Shown here in pieces: positions 1-9,360 of a stretch of 64,000 nucleotides of DNA. The translations under genes were made by a program, and so were the position numbers. How positions within the stretch are numbered: the first letter of the stretch is position 1; the number at the start of each line of letters is the position of its first letter. Source of the stretch: Podaxis mareebaensis (taxonomy: Eukaryota; Basidiomycota; Agaricomycetes; Agaricales; Agaricaceae); contig JAEUWP010000258.1 of assembly GCA_018524725.1 (NCBI GenBank), positions 1 through 64,000 of the forward strand, read 5' to 3'. Under the pieces are notes generated by a model. The model did not search any database, was not told the origin of the DNA, and saw nothing but the letters and a program-made list of their open reading frames with translations.

Positions 1-95
1 TAGAGACAAGTCTCTTTTAGAGACAAGTCTCTTTTAGAGACAAGTCTCTTTTAGAGACAAGTCTCTTTTAGAGACAAGTCTCTTTTAGAGACAAT
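1..95. repeat. 17-bp tandem repeat of a self-complementary unit
   Basis: About five and a half head-to-tail copies of a 17-bp unit (AGAGACAAGTCTCTTTT) run from the window edge to base 95. Each unit holds an inverted pair, AGAGAC and GTCTCT, separated by AA, so every unit can fold into a 6-bp stem and the array into a series of hairpins. It lies about 410 bp upstream of the gag reading frame of the retroelement and so probably belongs to its 5' leader or to the edge of its 5' LTR, which is outside the window. The true copy number cannot be known because the array is cut by the window start. Confidence 0.9.
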
Positions 96-507
96 CTGAA
101 AGGACAAGAATTCTCTTGTGCACAGACATGTATTGTCATACACCCTACCCATGTATAATCACCACTCCACCTGCATACAAATGCATATAACCACTACCCA
201 CCTGCATACAGATGCATATAACTATATCACACTTGCATACACATGCATATAACTATAATCAAATGCATACATACACATAGATTAATTCACCTTGTCTTAT
301 GCACAGACGTACAGACAGACTTTCACCACATATTCCTCCTGTGTATTCACATGTATTTCAATTATCAATTAAACCTTAAAAGTTTCCAAAGTACTAGGTG
401 CTAATCAGTGCATAATACCAGTCACACACAAACAAAGGGCTGAACAACAAAACCCACCATTACCAGACATTCAATCCCAATCCTCCCTCACATCACTATC
501 TTCACTC
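96..507 (+). other. AT-rich, CpG-poor retroelement leader
   Basis: This stretch holds imperfect repeats of a motif like CATACA-ATGCATATAACTA (about 170-255) and no reading frame of interest. It contains only one CG, like the gag region that follows. It is probably the untranslated leader, possibly including degraded 5' LTR sequence, but it has no recognisable similarity to the 3' LTR at 7177 and no convincing tRNA-complementary primer site. Confidence 0.5.
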
Positions 508-1776
508 ATGCCAAATAATAACCAAGAGGAACTAGAAAGTGAAAATAAAGAATTACACCCTGCTTCCATTGCACAAACCATGACATCACATCTCATGAAC
601 CCTAATACATCCCTCTACATTAAACCTGATGACAAAACATCCTCTGCTTCCTCCAACTCCAAAGATTCAGAAGATGAAGACAATCCTTTAGATCATCATT
701 ACATACTGAAGATCATATCATCCACCACACTCACATCTGGCATCATCATTCCATTGGGGGGACCACCTATACTACCTTTTGTCACTGCCAATAAGGTGAC
801 TGCATTGATGCTCCTTGATTTCAAAAATGGAGTATGGTGATATTACAAAGGATTGAAGAAACCTAAGGAGGAGAAAGATTGGACAGCTGGGATTATCAGT
901 AGCTGTTCAGGTTGTGTGCTGGTCCATAACTGGATAAACAGCATGGGACCTGAGATCAACAACAAACTGTTTGATGAGTTCATGAAGCTCCTGCATGGCC
1001 ACTTCCTCTGGAAGGACTGGCACCAGGATCTGAAGATGGAAATGATTTAGTACACAATGAAAGAGACAGATGAGTTTGTTGTTTAGGTTGAAGAAATTAT
1101 TGGGATGAACAACTGTCTAAAGGATTCCAAATCACACCTGAATGACATTGATTTCATCACAACTATTGGTGCCAATGTCTGTCCAACACTTTGGGAAGAC
1201 ATCAAAGACTCTAATGCTTTCAAAAAGATGACTATCAGTGAATGGCAACAGGCCATTGCCAACATTGATGACAAACAACATAAGAACATCAAAGCTATAG
1301 ATAAATGCATCCTTGCCCATAATTCCTGTTCTGCAAACACTCAATCCCATTGCAACACCTGCACTCCCAAGAGTAATGCTTTGAACACACCATTTGCAAC
1401 ACTATCTACATGGAACTACCCTTTTGTTGCAGAACACCCACAGTCAGGATTGTACAAGGCTGTTTCAGCAAAGGCAAATAGTACCTACACACCAGGGTCA
1501 GGGAAGATCATGCCCCCCAAACTCACTCCCAAAGAGCATACCATCCTATGGGAGAATGACAGGTGCAACACATGTCAATGTGTCAGGGCTGGACATCAGG
1601 GCAAATGTAATAATGAAGTTCCATCAGGTGATGGCTACAAACCCATAGCATACATGGTTTTGGACAGATCGACATCATCTACCACCCCATCAAACTCATC
1701 CTCCTCCAACATGAAGCCTCATACTACATCCTCAAACATGGCCCCTCAAACAGATGTACCCTCCTCCAACAAGTGA
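508..1776 (+). pseudogene. gag polyprotein, broken by stops
   Basis: One frame from ATG 508 reads as a Gag protein but is stopped by TGA at 838-840, TAG at about 1048 and 1084, and TGA at 1774-1776. The middle part (Trp-rich segment around 960-1040) resembles the capsid-type retrotransposon gag domain. Near the C-terminus (1564-1612) there is a Cys/His cluster CNTCQCVRAGHQGKC, an irregular CCHC zinc knuckle that would bind nucleic acid. A Ser/Thr/Pro-rich tail follows. After the TGA at 1774 the same frame continues into protease, so Gag and protease were originally one polyprotein. Confidence 0.8.
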
Positions 1777-2538
1777 TATTCACAAAATGAGAATGCTGAA
1801 TGTCCTGCCAAACACAGCAAAGCCATCAATGCAATCTTTGAAGATGGTAGTGAGGATGATAGTGACATGCCAGTCACATGTGTAGATGCTGGAGACACAT
1901 CAGTTTCATTGTCAGGCTTGTCCTTCTTTGGCTCTTTCTCTACAATGGCACCTTGGCCTCCAGTATGTGTGACACATGACTATCACAGTTTCCACAGGCA
2001 ACTGGTAGTGCATATATCTGCAAACACTAGGCAGACAAGTGTGGCTTTGGTTGTAAGTGCTGTTAATACTACCCAGTTTATTTGGGAATGCAAACTGATG
2101 AGTCCAACCAGCAAGTTCCCTGTTGCTGCACATGCTCTAATTGACACTGGAGCAGTGGTAGTGTTGATTTGTGAACAGTTAGTAAATGACCTTCAGTTAA
2201 AACAGAAACCTCTCACTTGTCCCCTACCTATCTGTATGGCTACCAATACTTGCAAGCTCCTCTCAGAATATGTACAGCTCACATTGTCATTGTCTACCCT
2301 CAAATACACAGCAAAACCTGTAAAAGCAATCATATCACACTCCCTTTTGAATGATATCATACTAGGAATGCCATTCCTTGAGACAAACCACATTGTGGTC
2401 AACACAGCAGAGGGTTCTGTGATAGACAAGTACAAAGGGTTCATGCTCATAGGGGGAACTAAGATGCCAACAAGCCCCCATAAGTCTAAGATACCAACAG
2501 GACACATGTTAGGTTGGTCCTTATCACCAGTTGCCTAA
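1777..2538 (+). pseudogene. Retropepsin-type aspartic protease domain of the element
   Basis: The frame continues from gag. The catalytic motif reads ALIDTGA at about 2138-2158, and the second conserved motif reads DIILGMPFL at about 2353-2380, the ILG strand typical of retropepsins. The domain cleaves the Gag-Pol polyprotein in functional elements. This portion is open from 1777 to the TAA at 2536-2538, where the sequence runs into the CpG-rich island, so the protease/RT linker is lost or displaced. Confidence 0.85.
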
Positions 2539-2539
2539 G

Positions 2540-3870
2540 CTTTGCTAGGGGGTGGCTATCTCACTAGATGGTTCACAGAGGCGCTAGGATCTAGCAAGAA
2601 GGATCACGATAAGAAGGTGGCGAGGCAAGTGTCCAGTTAAGTACACTCAGGAGGTCGAATGTCTATAAGTCGAGGATGTGACCAATAGAGCATTTACTAC
2701 CACACTGATCGTGAGCTAACATCAATCCAGAGATAAAGCAAGAGCAATATTCTGAGATTTAAGAATATAGGAAGCTTGTGCTTCCAGTACATGAGCAGCT
2801 ATTTAAGCTTTACTTCTAAGGTCCAATTCTGGTAACTATGACGAAGTAGAGCTACGAGTCTGAGAGTCAATAGAAGCATAACTATGGAGCAGAGTGAGAC
2901 AAGAATAGAACAGACAGGAATAGGAACGGAGACAAGAAAGGAAACTGACTAACTAAGGAAATCGTACAGGATAGAGTTCGGGCGGAATACAGGAATACAA
3001 GGCGAGGTGTCTGTGGCGAGATAGGGAGAAGCTATTTACTGGTTATATTACAAGTCCATATTGGGGTGGAGGCATCCATTAGAAGAATCAGAAGAGTAAG
3101 AGTTGGGAGATGAGGCGGAACTAGGAATGGGGAAGTTGCCTGTCGAGGGCAATGAGTCAGGAGAATCTTCATGGAGGAAGATGAGGCTGCGGTGCAGGGA
3201 CGATGACGATGATGATGATATGTCGCCAGTGACGTATGGCAGTGGATATGGAGGGGGATCACCGATGGGTTCTTCTGGGTTTGACTCATCGATACCTGGA
3301 ACGTTGGAGTCAACACTGCGGAGAGGTGGAAGCTGAGTACGACGGGGAGGGATGGCCGGAGGTTCATCGGAGTTAGGATCGACACGGTAGACTTCTACTT
3401 CTCGAAAGTAGAATCTGTGGGCGACTTCGTACTTGATGATGTGCGGGACGACCTCGGGCAGATACATCATGTAGGGGTGGAGGAATACAATGGGTTCTCC
3501 GGCGTAAGGGATCATCTTCCAACCATGGGCCCAGGCAGAGTCGAAGTTGTTATGGATTGTTTGAACATATAACCTGTCGGGATCGAAGACATGAGTGAAG
3601 GGAGCATTCTCCCAAGCGATGCGTAATATTTCTGTCATCATGCAGTCGGTCTCGTAGAAGAGTGGTCCAGGCGTTGGCCAGTCTTCAGAGAATAGGGATG
3701 CGTGGCCAGGAAGGCAACGATTGGCGAAAGCTTCGTTGCAGTAGCGGGTTGAGTCTTCAGCTGGTATACCCGTATCTTGAGTGGTGGAACGGGAGGCGTT
3801 GGGAAGTCCAAGCTCGTGGACTAATGCATGATAGATGATGTTGCGACGGGAGGTACCAGGCTGGTTCATA
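2540..3870. other. CpG-normal island inserted between protease and RT
   Basis: About 1.3 kb separates the end of the protease frame from the first RT-frame codons (near 3872). It contains dozens of CG dinucleotides, while the flanking 2.5 kb on the left has two and the 3 kb on the right has five. The left 500 bp (2540-3047) has no reading frame of note; the rest is the antisense gene at 3048-3869. No terminal inverted repeat, LTR or obvious target-site duplication was found at the borders, so I cannot say how it arrived. It is either a later nested insertion or an extra cargo segment of this element lineage. Confidence 0.6.
3048..3869 (-). CDS. Intact antisense ORF inside the retroelement, function unknown
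   Basis: An uninterrupted 273-codon frame, antisense to the element. The first two-thirds looks like a folded globular domain (aromatic-rich, for example PYMMYLPEVVPHIIKYEVAHRFYFREVEVYRVD). The last third is Pro- and Ser-rich with a run of seven serines and looks disordered. No signal peptide or membrane span is seen. Its ATG at 3867-3869 lies almost on the border where the element's RT frame resumes, so little room is left for its own promoter. I have the impression that related unnamed proteins occur in mushroom genomes, but no named domain is recognised. Being intact among stop-ridden neighbours suggests recent arrival or retained function; the latter is inference. Confidence 0.6.
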   Translation of the reverse strand: MNQPGTSRRNIIYHALVHELGLPNASRSTTQDTGIPAEDSTRYCNEAFANRCLPGHASLFSEDWPTPGPLFYETDCMMTEILRIAWENAPFTHVFDPDRLYVQTIHNNFDSAWAHGWKMIPYAGEPIVFLHPYMMYLPEVVPHIIKYEVAHRFYFREVEVYRVDPNSDEPPAIPPRRTQLPPLRSVDSNVPGIDESNPEEPIGDPPPYPLPYVTGDISSSSSSSLHRSLIFLHEDSPDSLPSTGNFPIPSSASSPNSYSSDSSNGCLHPNMDL

Positions 3871-3871
3871 A

Positions 3872-4690
3872 CAACACACTCATATGAACACTACATGAAA
3901 GTACAGACATACATTACTTGAGGAATTGAAGTGCAAACTGCAGCACATCAAGCTAAGTCTAGACAAGACAGCTGTAGAATCACAACCAGTAAATGTTGTG
4001 ATAGCTACAATAACAGACTATATTAGAAAGATTGAAGCAGAAAAGGTACTTGAACAAGAAAAACAGAAAGTATTAACAGAATTCCAGGAGGTATTCAATG
4101 ATATTCCACATGTCAATGAGCTCCCCACCAATGTGCTCACAGAGATCAAACTTAAGGATGCCAATAAGATCCTTCAGACAAGAACATATAGCTGCCCTCA
4201 AAAGTATCAGGAGGCATGGCAGACCTTGATTCAACAGCATCTTGAGGCAGGTCACATACATGAATCCTCAGCACCATTCGCATCACCTGCATTTATCATC
4301 CCAAAGGCAGATCCAAAGGCCCTGCCACATTGGGTGAATGACTATAGACAGCTAAACAAGAACACAGTACCTGACAAATACCCCTTACCTTGTGTGGATG
4401 ACATCTTAGCAGATTGCACAAAAGGAAAAATCTGGGGTACAATTGATATGACAAATGTGTTTTTTCAGACACAAATGAAGCCATCAGATATTCCATTGAC
4501 AGCCATATCAACACCTTTCAGCATGTATGAGTGGTGTGTGATGCCTATGGGACTTAGAAATGCACCAGCAATTCACCAACATCACGTAAACCAAGCACTT
4601 CACCAATATGTTGGAAGATTCTGCCACATTTATTTGGACAACATCATCATATGGTCAGATACAGTCAAAGAACACAGAGACCATGTATGA
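3872..4690 (+). pseudogene. Reverse transcriptase domain, catalytic Asp changed
   Basis: The frame shows Ty3/gypsy RT motifs in order: FASPAFIIPKAD (about 4278-4313), WVNDYRQLNKNTVPDKYPLP, IDMTNVFFQT, YEWCVMPMGLRNAPA and the box HIYLDNIIIWSD. The canonical catalytic pair is DD; here the second Asp codon has become AAC (Asn), which should abolish polymerisation. A TGA at 4688-4690 ends the open stretch, but the frame resumes directly (KIFQALKDAGLYC). The frame can be followed upstream to about 3872, with a TGA among the first codons. Two of the changes (GACGAC to GACAAC and an expected Ala to GTG Val) are what CpG deamination would give. Confidence 0.92.
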
Positions 4691-5362
4691 AAAATTTTCC
4701 AAGCCTTGAAAGATGCAGGGTTATATTGTAACCTGAAAAAGACCAAGCTCTTCCAAGCAGAAGTCAATTTCCTGGGACACACTATCAACACCAAAGGCAT
4801 CTACCCTGACAACAAGAAGATTGAGTGAATTATGAATTGGCCAGTGCTAACATCTGCAAAGGAAGTATGTCAATTCCTGGGCCTGGTCTATTACCTAGCA
4901 GTTTTCCTTCCACAACTTGCACAATACACCCAGGTCCTGAACAGACTCACAGACAAAGAGTGTGATTACAATTTCCTGACATGGACAGAAGCTCACCAAG
5001 TGGCTTTCCAAGGAATAAAAGACCTGGTGCTGAGTATGGATTGTCTGACAGTCATAGATCACAACCTTATGCCAGAATACCAGGTGTTTGTGACCACAGA
5101 TGCATCAGACACATGTTCAGGAGCAATGCTCAGTTTTGGGAAAACATGGGAGACATCCTGACCAGTGGCATTTGATTCAAACACCTTTAAGGGGGCAGAA
5201 TTAAATTACCCAGTACATGAGAAGGAGTTATTTGCAGTCATTTGTGCACTCCTCAAATGGAGGACAGACCTCCTTGGTATCCCATTCACAGTGCTGACAG
5301 ACCACCATACATTGGAATGCTTTGAGACACAGAAACATCTGTCATGACAACAAGCTCATTGG
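4691..5362 (+). pseudogene. RT thumb/connection and RNase H region with three TGA stops
   Basis: Same frame as RT. After FLGHTINTKGIYPD there is a TGA (4826-4828), then the block reading LGLVYYLAVFLPQLA, an RNase H core with the first catalytic Asp in VTTDASDTCSGAML (about 5092-5130), a TGA (5159-5161), the segment YPVHEKELFAVICALLKWR containing the catalytic Glu, then TVLTDHHTLECF, and a TGA (5345-5347). In homologues the stop positions usually carry Arg, and CGA to TGA is one CpG transition. The last RNase H Asp is in DNLVADALS just downstream. Confidence 0.9.
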
Positions 5363-6916
5363 ATGGAACTGTTACAACAGTATGATTTTGACATTGTATA
5401 TGTAAAAGGAGAGGACAATTTGGTGGCTGATGCTCTCTCATGCACAAACTTCAAAGATGCACAAAATGAAATTGATGCATGGCATATGACACCATTTGAC
5501 TACCTTGAAGAGCTGGAAGTACCAGTGTGCACTGTACTGAGCCCTATGGCCAGCTCACCATTTGAGAGTGCCAGACAACTTGCTCAAATGGATGATAATC
5601 ATTTTGTGTTGTCAGTCCTTGAGATCTTGGCAGATGATGAGTTACACACATCCATAGTTAACAGATACGCCCAGGACACATGGTGTCAAAAGGCCATGAT
5701 GACACAGATGGATGGACTTGAAAAGCAAGGTTCCCTCTTATTCTACAAGGGTTGTCTTGTTATTCCACAGGTAGGAAACATACCTCAGACATTAGCAGCA
5801 CTAGCACATAACACATTAGGACATTTTGGGTTTGATAAGACATATGCAGTAATGCAAGATGCATTTTACTGGCCAGGGATGCATACATTCCTGAAAAATT
5901 CTTTCATACCAGGCTGTGAATTGTGTCAATGTAACAAGGCACCAACTATGAAACCAGTAGGACCATTACATTCCTTGCTGGTACCAGAAGGCTGTTTTTG
6001 TTCAGTGGCCATAGATTTTGTAGGACCACTCCCTGAAGAAGATGGATTTACACAAATCCTCACAATGATGGACCAATTAGGTGCAGACATTCATTTAGTT
6101 CCTTGTCAGAAGGACATAACAGCACAGGACTTAGCAAATCTTTTCTTCAACCATTGGTTCTGTGAGAATGGTTTACCAGATGAGATCATATCTGATCGTG
6201 ATGTTCTTTTCCTTTCATGTTTCTGGAGACATGTGCATGAATTAACTGGAGTTAAATTAAAACTCTCCACTGCATTCCATCCAGAGACAGATGGTGCCTC
6301 TGAATGTACAAACAAGACATTAAATCAATGTTTATGTATGGCTGTGGACCAGCAACAACATGGTTGGGTAAAAGCTCTTCCAAGAATTTGCTTCAACATT
6401 ATGAACATGGTGAATGGATCAACAGGATACTCAGGTTTCCAACTTCACCTAGGCACCTCACCTCAACTAATTCCCCCTTTGATCAAGGAACCTACAGACA
6501 CAATTGAATCACCCTTACAATTCATTGAACAACTCACCAATGATGTCAGCAGTGCAGCAGATAACTTACTAGAAGCCAAAATTCAACAAGCACATCATGT
6601 GAACAAACATAGAACAGATGCATTCCCATATCACATAGGAGATCAAGTACTACTATCTACAAAGAACCAGTCAAAAGAGTACCAAGGTATACCTGGAGAA
6701 AAGACAGTAAAGAAACTATGGTCAAAATTCAATGGACCATACAAGGTCACAGCAGTAGATGAACAGCATAGCACAGTTACCCTGGACATTCCTGGTAATG
6801 TGAACAAATGCCGAGTCTTTCACACTTCCATAATCAAACCATTCAGAGAACAAGATGTATTGGTAGATGAGGAGATGGAAAGACCACTGAATGCAGAAAA
6901 GGAACACAGGACCTGA
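5363..6916 (+). pseudogene. RNase H end and integrase, open for 517 codons
   Basis: The longest surviving open stretch of the element. It starts with the RNase H C-terminus (DNLVADALSC), then an integrase: an HHCC zinc-binding part (AHNTLGHFGFDKT to CELCQCNK, about 5800-5940), a DDE core with Asp in AIDFVGPLP (about 6010), Asp in EIISDRDVLF (about 6180-6212) and Glu in DGASECTNKTLNQ (about 6290-6330), and a C-terminal SH3-like domain with IGDQVLLST and FNGPYKV. All three catalytic acids are present. The final motif, HTSIIKPF, is followed by a frame change into the chromodomain. Because the upstream part of the polyprotein is broken, it is scored as a pseudogene fragment. Confidence 0.93.
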
Positions 6917-7085
6917 ATTTCACATCCAGGAGATCCTCGCACACCAGAAATCTGGATGAGGACACCATTTCCTAGTCAAGTGGCGTGATTTTCCAGACAC
7001 ACACAATGAATGGAAGACAGGGACAGAACTCCGACATACAGTAGCATTAGAAGATTACTTGAAACGTCATGGACCACTAACATAA
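6915..7085 (+). pseudogene. Chromodomain remnant of the element, out of frame
   Basis: Reading from 6915, one base out of step with the integrase frame, gives EFHIQEILAHQKSG, a TGA at 6957-6959, then GHHFLVKWRDFPDTHNEW and a C-terminal helix ending at the TAA 7083-7085. The pattern FLVKW(R/K)...NEW is the chromodomain signature that targets chromovirus integration to methylated H3K9 heterochromatin. The frame difference suggests a small indel near 6910, and the TGA again sits where CGA (Arg) is expected. CpG is much commoner from here on than in the integrase. Confidence 0.85.
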
Positions 7086-7126
7086 AATAAAATAAAATAA
7101 AATAAAAATAAAAATAAAAATAAAAC
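7083..7126. repeat. AAAAT/AAAAAT microsatellite
   Basis: A run of TAAAA units that shifts to TAAAAA units lies directly after the chromodomain stop, in the untranslated region before the polypurine tract. Confidence 0.9.
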
Positions 7127-7163
7127 CTCTCGAATACTAATTGGAGTGCTCGGAATTTTTTTT

Positions 7164-7176
7164 GGGGGGGGAGGAG
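7164..7176 (+). promoter_or_regulatory. Polypurine tract (plus-strand priming site)
   Basis: A GGGGGGGGAGGAG run follows eight T residues and ends immediately before the TGTAAGC start of the 3' LTR. This is the standard place and composition of the RNase H-resistant primer for plus-strand DNA synthesis. Confidence 0.85.
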
Positions 7177-7495
7177 TGTAAGCCCGAGAAGCTTACTACG
7201 TCATGAAACACTAACATCTAGGATGGTATATATAGATACATTAAGTAGAATCGCCTCTCTCTCTCTTACTCCCACCTTCATCTGTATACCTTAATATGCG
7301 TATCCTCCTATATCGGAATAGACAGTCGAGACCACTCATCTTGTCGTGTGATACGTGAGTACTCGATCTACGTTGCATTTCTTCTTATTGTGAGCCTTCG
7401 GGCTTTCATTTATTACTGACTACACTAGAAACCAATTGCTTTACTACGACCTTACTTAGTTCAGTCCCGCTAGAATATAATATTTGTTAATGCTT
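7177..7495 (+). repeat. 3' long terminal repeat (right end uncertain)
   Basis: It starts with TGTAAGCCCG directly after the polypurine tract. A TATATATAG box at 7227-7235 would be the U3 promoter, and a CT-rich stretch follows. If the LTR begins with TGTAAGC, its end should read GCTTACA; the best match is the degenerate GCTTTATG at about 7492-7499, which would give an LTR of roughly 320 bp. Unlike the internal domain it has ordinary CpG content. Without the 5' LTR the element's age cannot be judged. Confidence 0.7.
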
Positions 7496-7496
7496 T

Positions 7497-7735
7497 ATGC
7501 CCCGTCATCAGCCGGAAGACCCTTGATGCATCGGGCCCTGACCCAGGGACTCTCGGCCTTGGACCGTGTTATCAGTAACATTAACCCCCCTTTCTTATTC
7601 ACTTCCGAAGCCATTGTCCCGAAAATTGACCATACCCACTTTGTGACCAACTCAGCTGACGTCATTGCCTTTCTGTCGAAGGCGATATTCGTCCCACTAG
7701 TGGAGGGGATGAGGCGGAGGGGTGGAACGATATTA
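7497..7735. pseudogene. Junction of HNH 5' fragment and WD40-gene fragment
   Basis: On the minus strand, 7645-7675 repeats the start region of the HNH genes (reads MTSAELVTK), then departs from the family into unrelated sequence toward the LTR. On its other side (7676-7700) it repeats the 5' flank of HNH copies 2 and 3 (GGCGATATTCGTCCCA). At about 7702 it switches abruptly to a short piece of the WD40 gene (matching about 17610-17640). It looks like the truncated start of a fourth HNH copy joined by deletion to the spacer seen between copies 2 and 3. Confidence 0.6.
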
Positions 7736-7992
7736 GTCGCATTCAAATCGTTCTGCAGCTGCAGACTCGTGACAACTGATCCTGACTCCACCTTCACCGG
7801 TGTGACTTTCCTTTGCGTGGAGCTAGATGTTTTACAGTGTCGTTAATCTTGAACTTTCTCAAGTGCTGACACTTTTCTGCAAAGACATCAATTTGAGTAA
7901 TACAGGCCTCGAGAGATAAGTTGGACATCGAAGGTCGGAAAATAAAATACGGAAGAAGTGCTTTTTCTAGGCTAAAGGTATTACATGGCAAG

Positions 7993-9360
7993 CTATGCAC
8001 TGGTTTGCTTCATCCAACTCTCAACTTTCTCATGCACGCGTCTCTTCTCTGCCTCCTCTGCTTTCTCCCTCGACTCTCTCAACATAGCCTGCAGCTCGTT
8101 CGGTGGCACCATGATATATGGTAGAGCCATAAGCATGTCAAAGGTATCAGGGAAACGACGAGCTTGATAGCGTTCATAGCGCTCCTGACGCTCCCGCGCT
8201 CGGCGCTGTGTCCTCTCCGCAGCGGTGGCTCGTCCATCAGTGGTTGCCCTGTATTCCGCGTCTGCCACATCCATGACCCCACCTGGGTAGAAGCTATCTT
8301 TCCAAGTCACAGTAACCACATCTTTCAGTGTCTGAGTTCCAAAGTGTTGAAGTACAGCGCCAGCATAGACAGCGTCGAAGAGAATGGCAGGGGGCCACTC
8401 AGGACTATCAGAAATCCGGAGTGGAGTACCAGAAGGGGGTGCACCAAGGCCCCCGAGCAAATACGGTGCACCAGGCTGGAAGAGATGTGCTGTACACCTT
8501 CTCTCTGCTGGTGGTGCGTTGGGGTCGATGTCAGTCGTGTCCATGGCAAAGTTGGGTGTCTGTTTATCACCATCAAATTTTGACTAGCAATCATACAAGT
8601 GGACGCACCATTAAGAATGCAACATCTGTACCCAACATCCTATGAGGGATGCTGTTAAGAAGAAGGCCATTCCGGACACTGTCGATGTCTTGTACAATGT
8701 CACCTCCGGTGGGGTCTCGACTGCGACGTTGAGTATAAGTCGCAATGTACTACCGCCATTGCGATGGTAAGTAAGGACATATTGGGAGTAGGAATAGCAT
8801 ACTGCATCGCCCTTGCTGTGGGCTAGGAGGTGCACAGCGTCACAGACGTCCTCTGGCAACTCCGTCAAGACGCACTTCCTTCCATCCCGCTCTGCAACGT
8901 CATCGCGGAATTGAACCTTTCGAGTGGAGGGAACACTAGAAGTGACGCTTTTGTGTCCGATGTCCGGATCAGCCGGGAACATCCTTCGCTTCTCCTCGTC
9001 GCTGGTATGATAATAGAGAATGTCGGAGTCCTCTGGGAGGCCAGCGTTATAGTCCACAACACTGGGCACGTCGCCGCTGGACGAAAGGTCACCCTCTGCT
9101 CCAACGACGACTCCGATGGCGTAGCGGATCCATTTGTAAGGGCTTAGCGAGAACTGGTTGAGGGCCTCGAGCGGGAGGGTTAGGCAATGGACCCAATGCC
9201 AATTGGCAGGATCGAGATTGAGGTCGGAGCCAGGTGCTACGGTGCGAGGGAATGATGCATAGACTTGGATCGTCCTTTCCATGATGAGGGAGAATACATG
9301 AGGAACCTGAAGGGTGACCAATTTTGTGACCGGTAGTGACAATTTTCGAGACAATGGCAT
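7993..9360 (-). CDS. HNH-endonuclease-family gene, copy 1
   Basis: Three exons read on the minus strand. Exon 1 holds PHVFSLIMERTIQVYASFP and ends in the HNH core RKCVLTELPEDV...DAVHLLAHSKGDA. An intron beginning GTATGC and ending GGTAG leads to YIATYTQRRSRDPTGGD and DSVRNGLLLNSIPHRML. A second intron (GTGCGT to AACAG) leads to TPNFAMDTTDIDPNAPP, FDAVYAGAVLQHFGTQ and a charged, probably helical tail ending at 7993. Most basidiomycete members of this family have unknown function; the HNH fold cuts nucleic acids when its His and metal-binding residues are present. The 5' end is suspicious: homology with copies 2 and 3 stops at about 9330, so the first residues (MPLSRKLSLPV) are not shared and the native start may be lost. 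Confidence 0.75.

Larger units (their letters stand above)
1..7495 (+). mobile_element. Decayed Ty3/gypsy chromovirus LTR retrotransposon
   Basis: Domains appear in Ty3/gypsy order on the plus strand: gag with a zinc knuckle, retropepsin, reverse transcriptase, RNase H, integrase, chromodomain, polypurine tract and a 3' LTR. The chromodomain places it among chromoviruses. Gag-protease is one frame (508-2538) and RT-RNase H-integrase another (about 3872-6916), both broken by stop codons, so it is not autonomous. The 5' LTR and primer-binding site were not found and are probably beyond the left edge. Coding parts are nearly without CpG, while the island at about 2540-3870 and the 3' end from about 6915 have normal CpG. 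The right border is uncertain because no clean CA end or target-site duplication is visible. Confidence 0.92.

Noticed and set aside
3103..3336. Plus-strand ORF with a poly-Asp run
   Set aside because: Complement of the serine run in the antisense ORF at 3048-3869.
7484..7640. Plus-strand frame reading PLMHRALTQGLSALDRVISNINPPF, protein-like in look
   Set aside because: It crosses the probable LTR end and runs into HNH 5' sequence on the opposite strand; no family or start is recognisable.
8830..9147. 105-codon plus-strand ORF conserved antisense to all three HNH copies (also 12541-12858 and 14576-14893)
   Set aside because: It is the complement of HNH exon 1; conservation follows from the sense strand, and it has no independent protein features.
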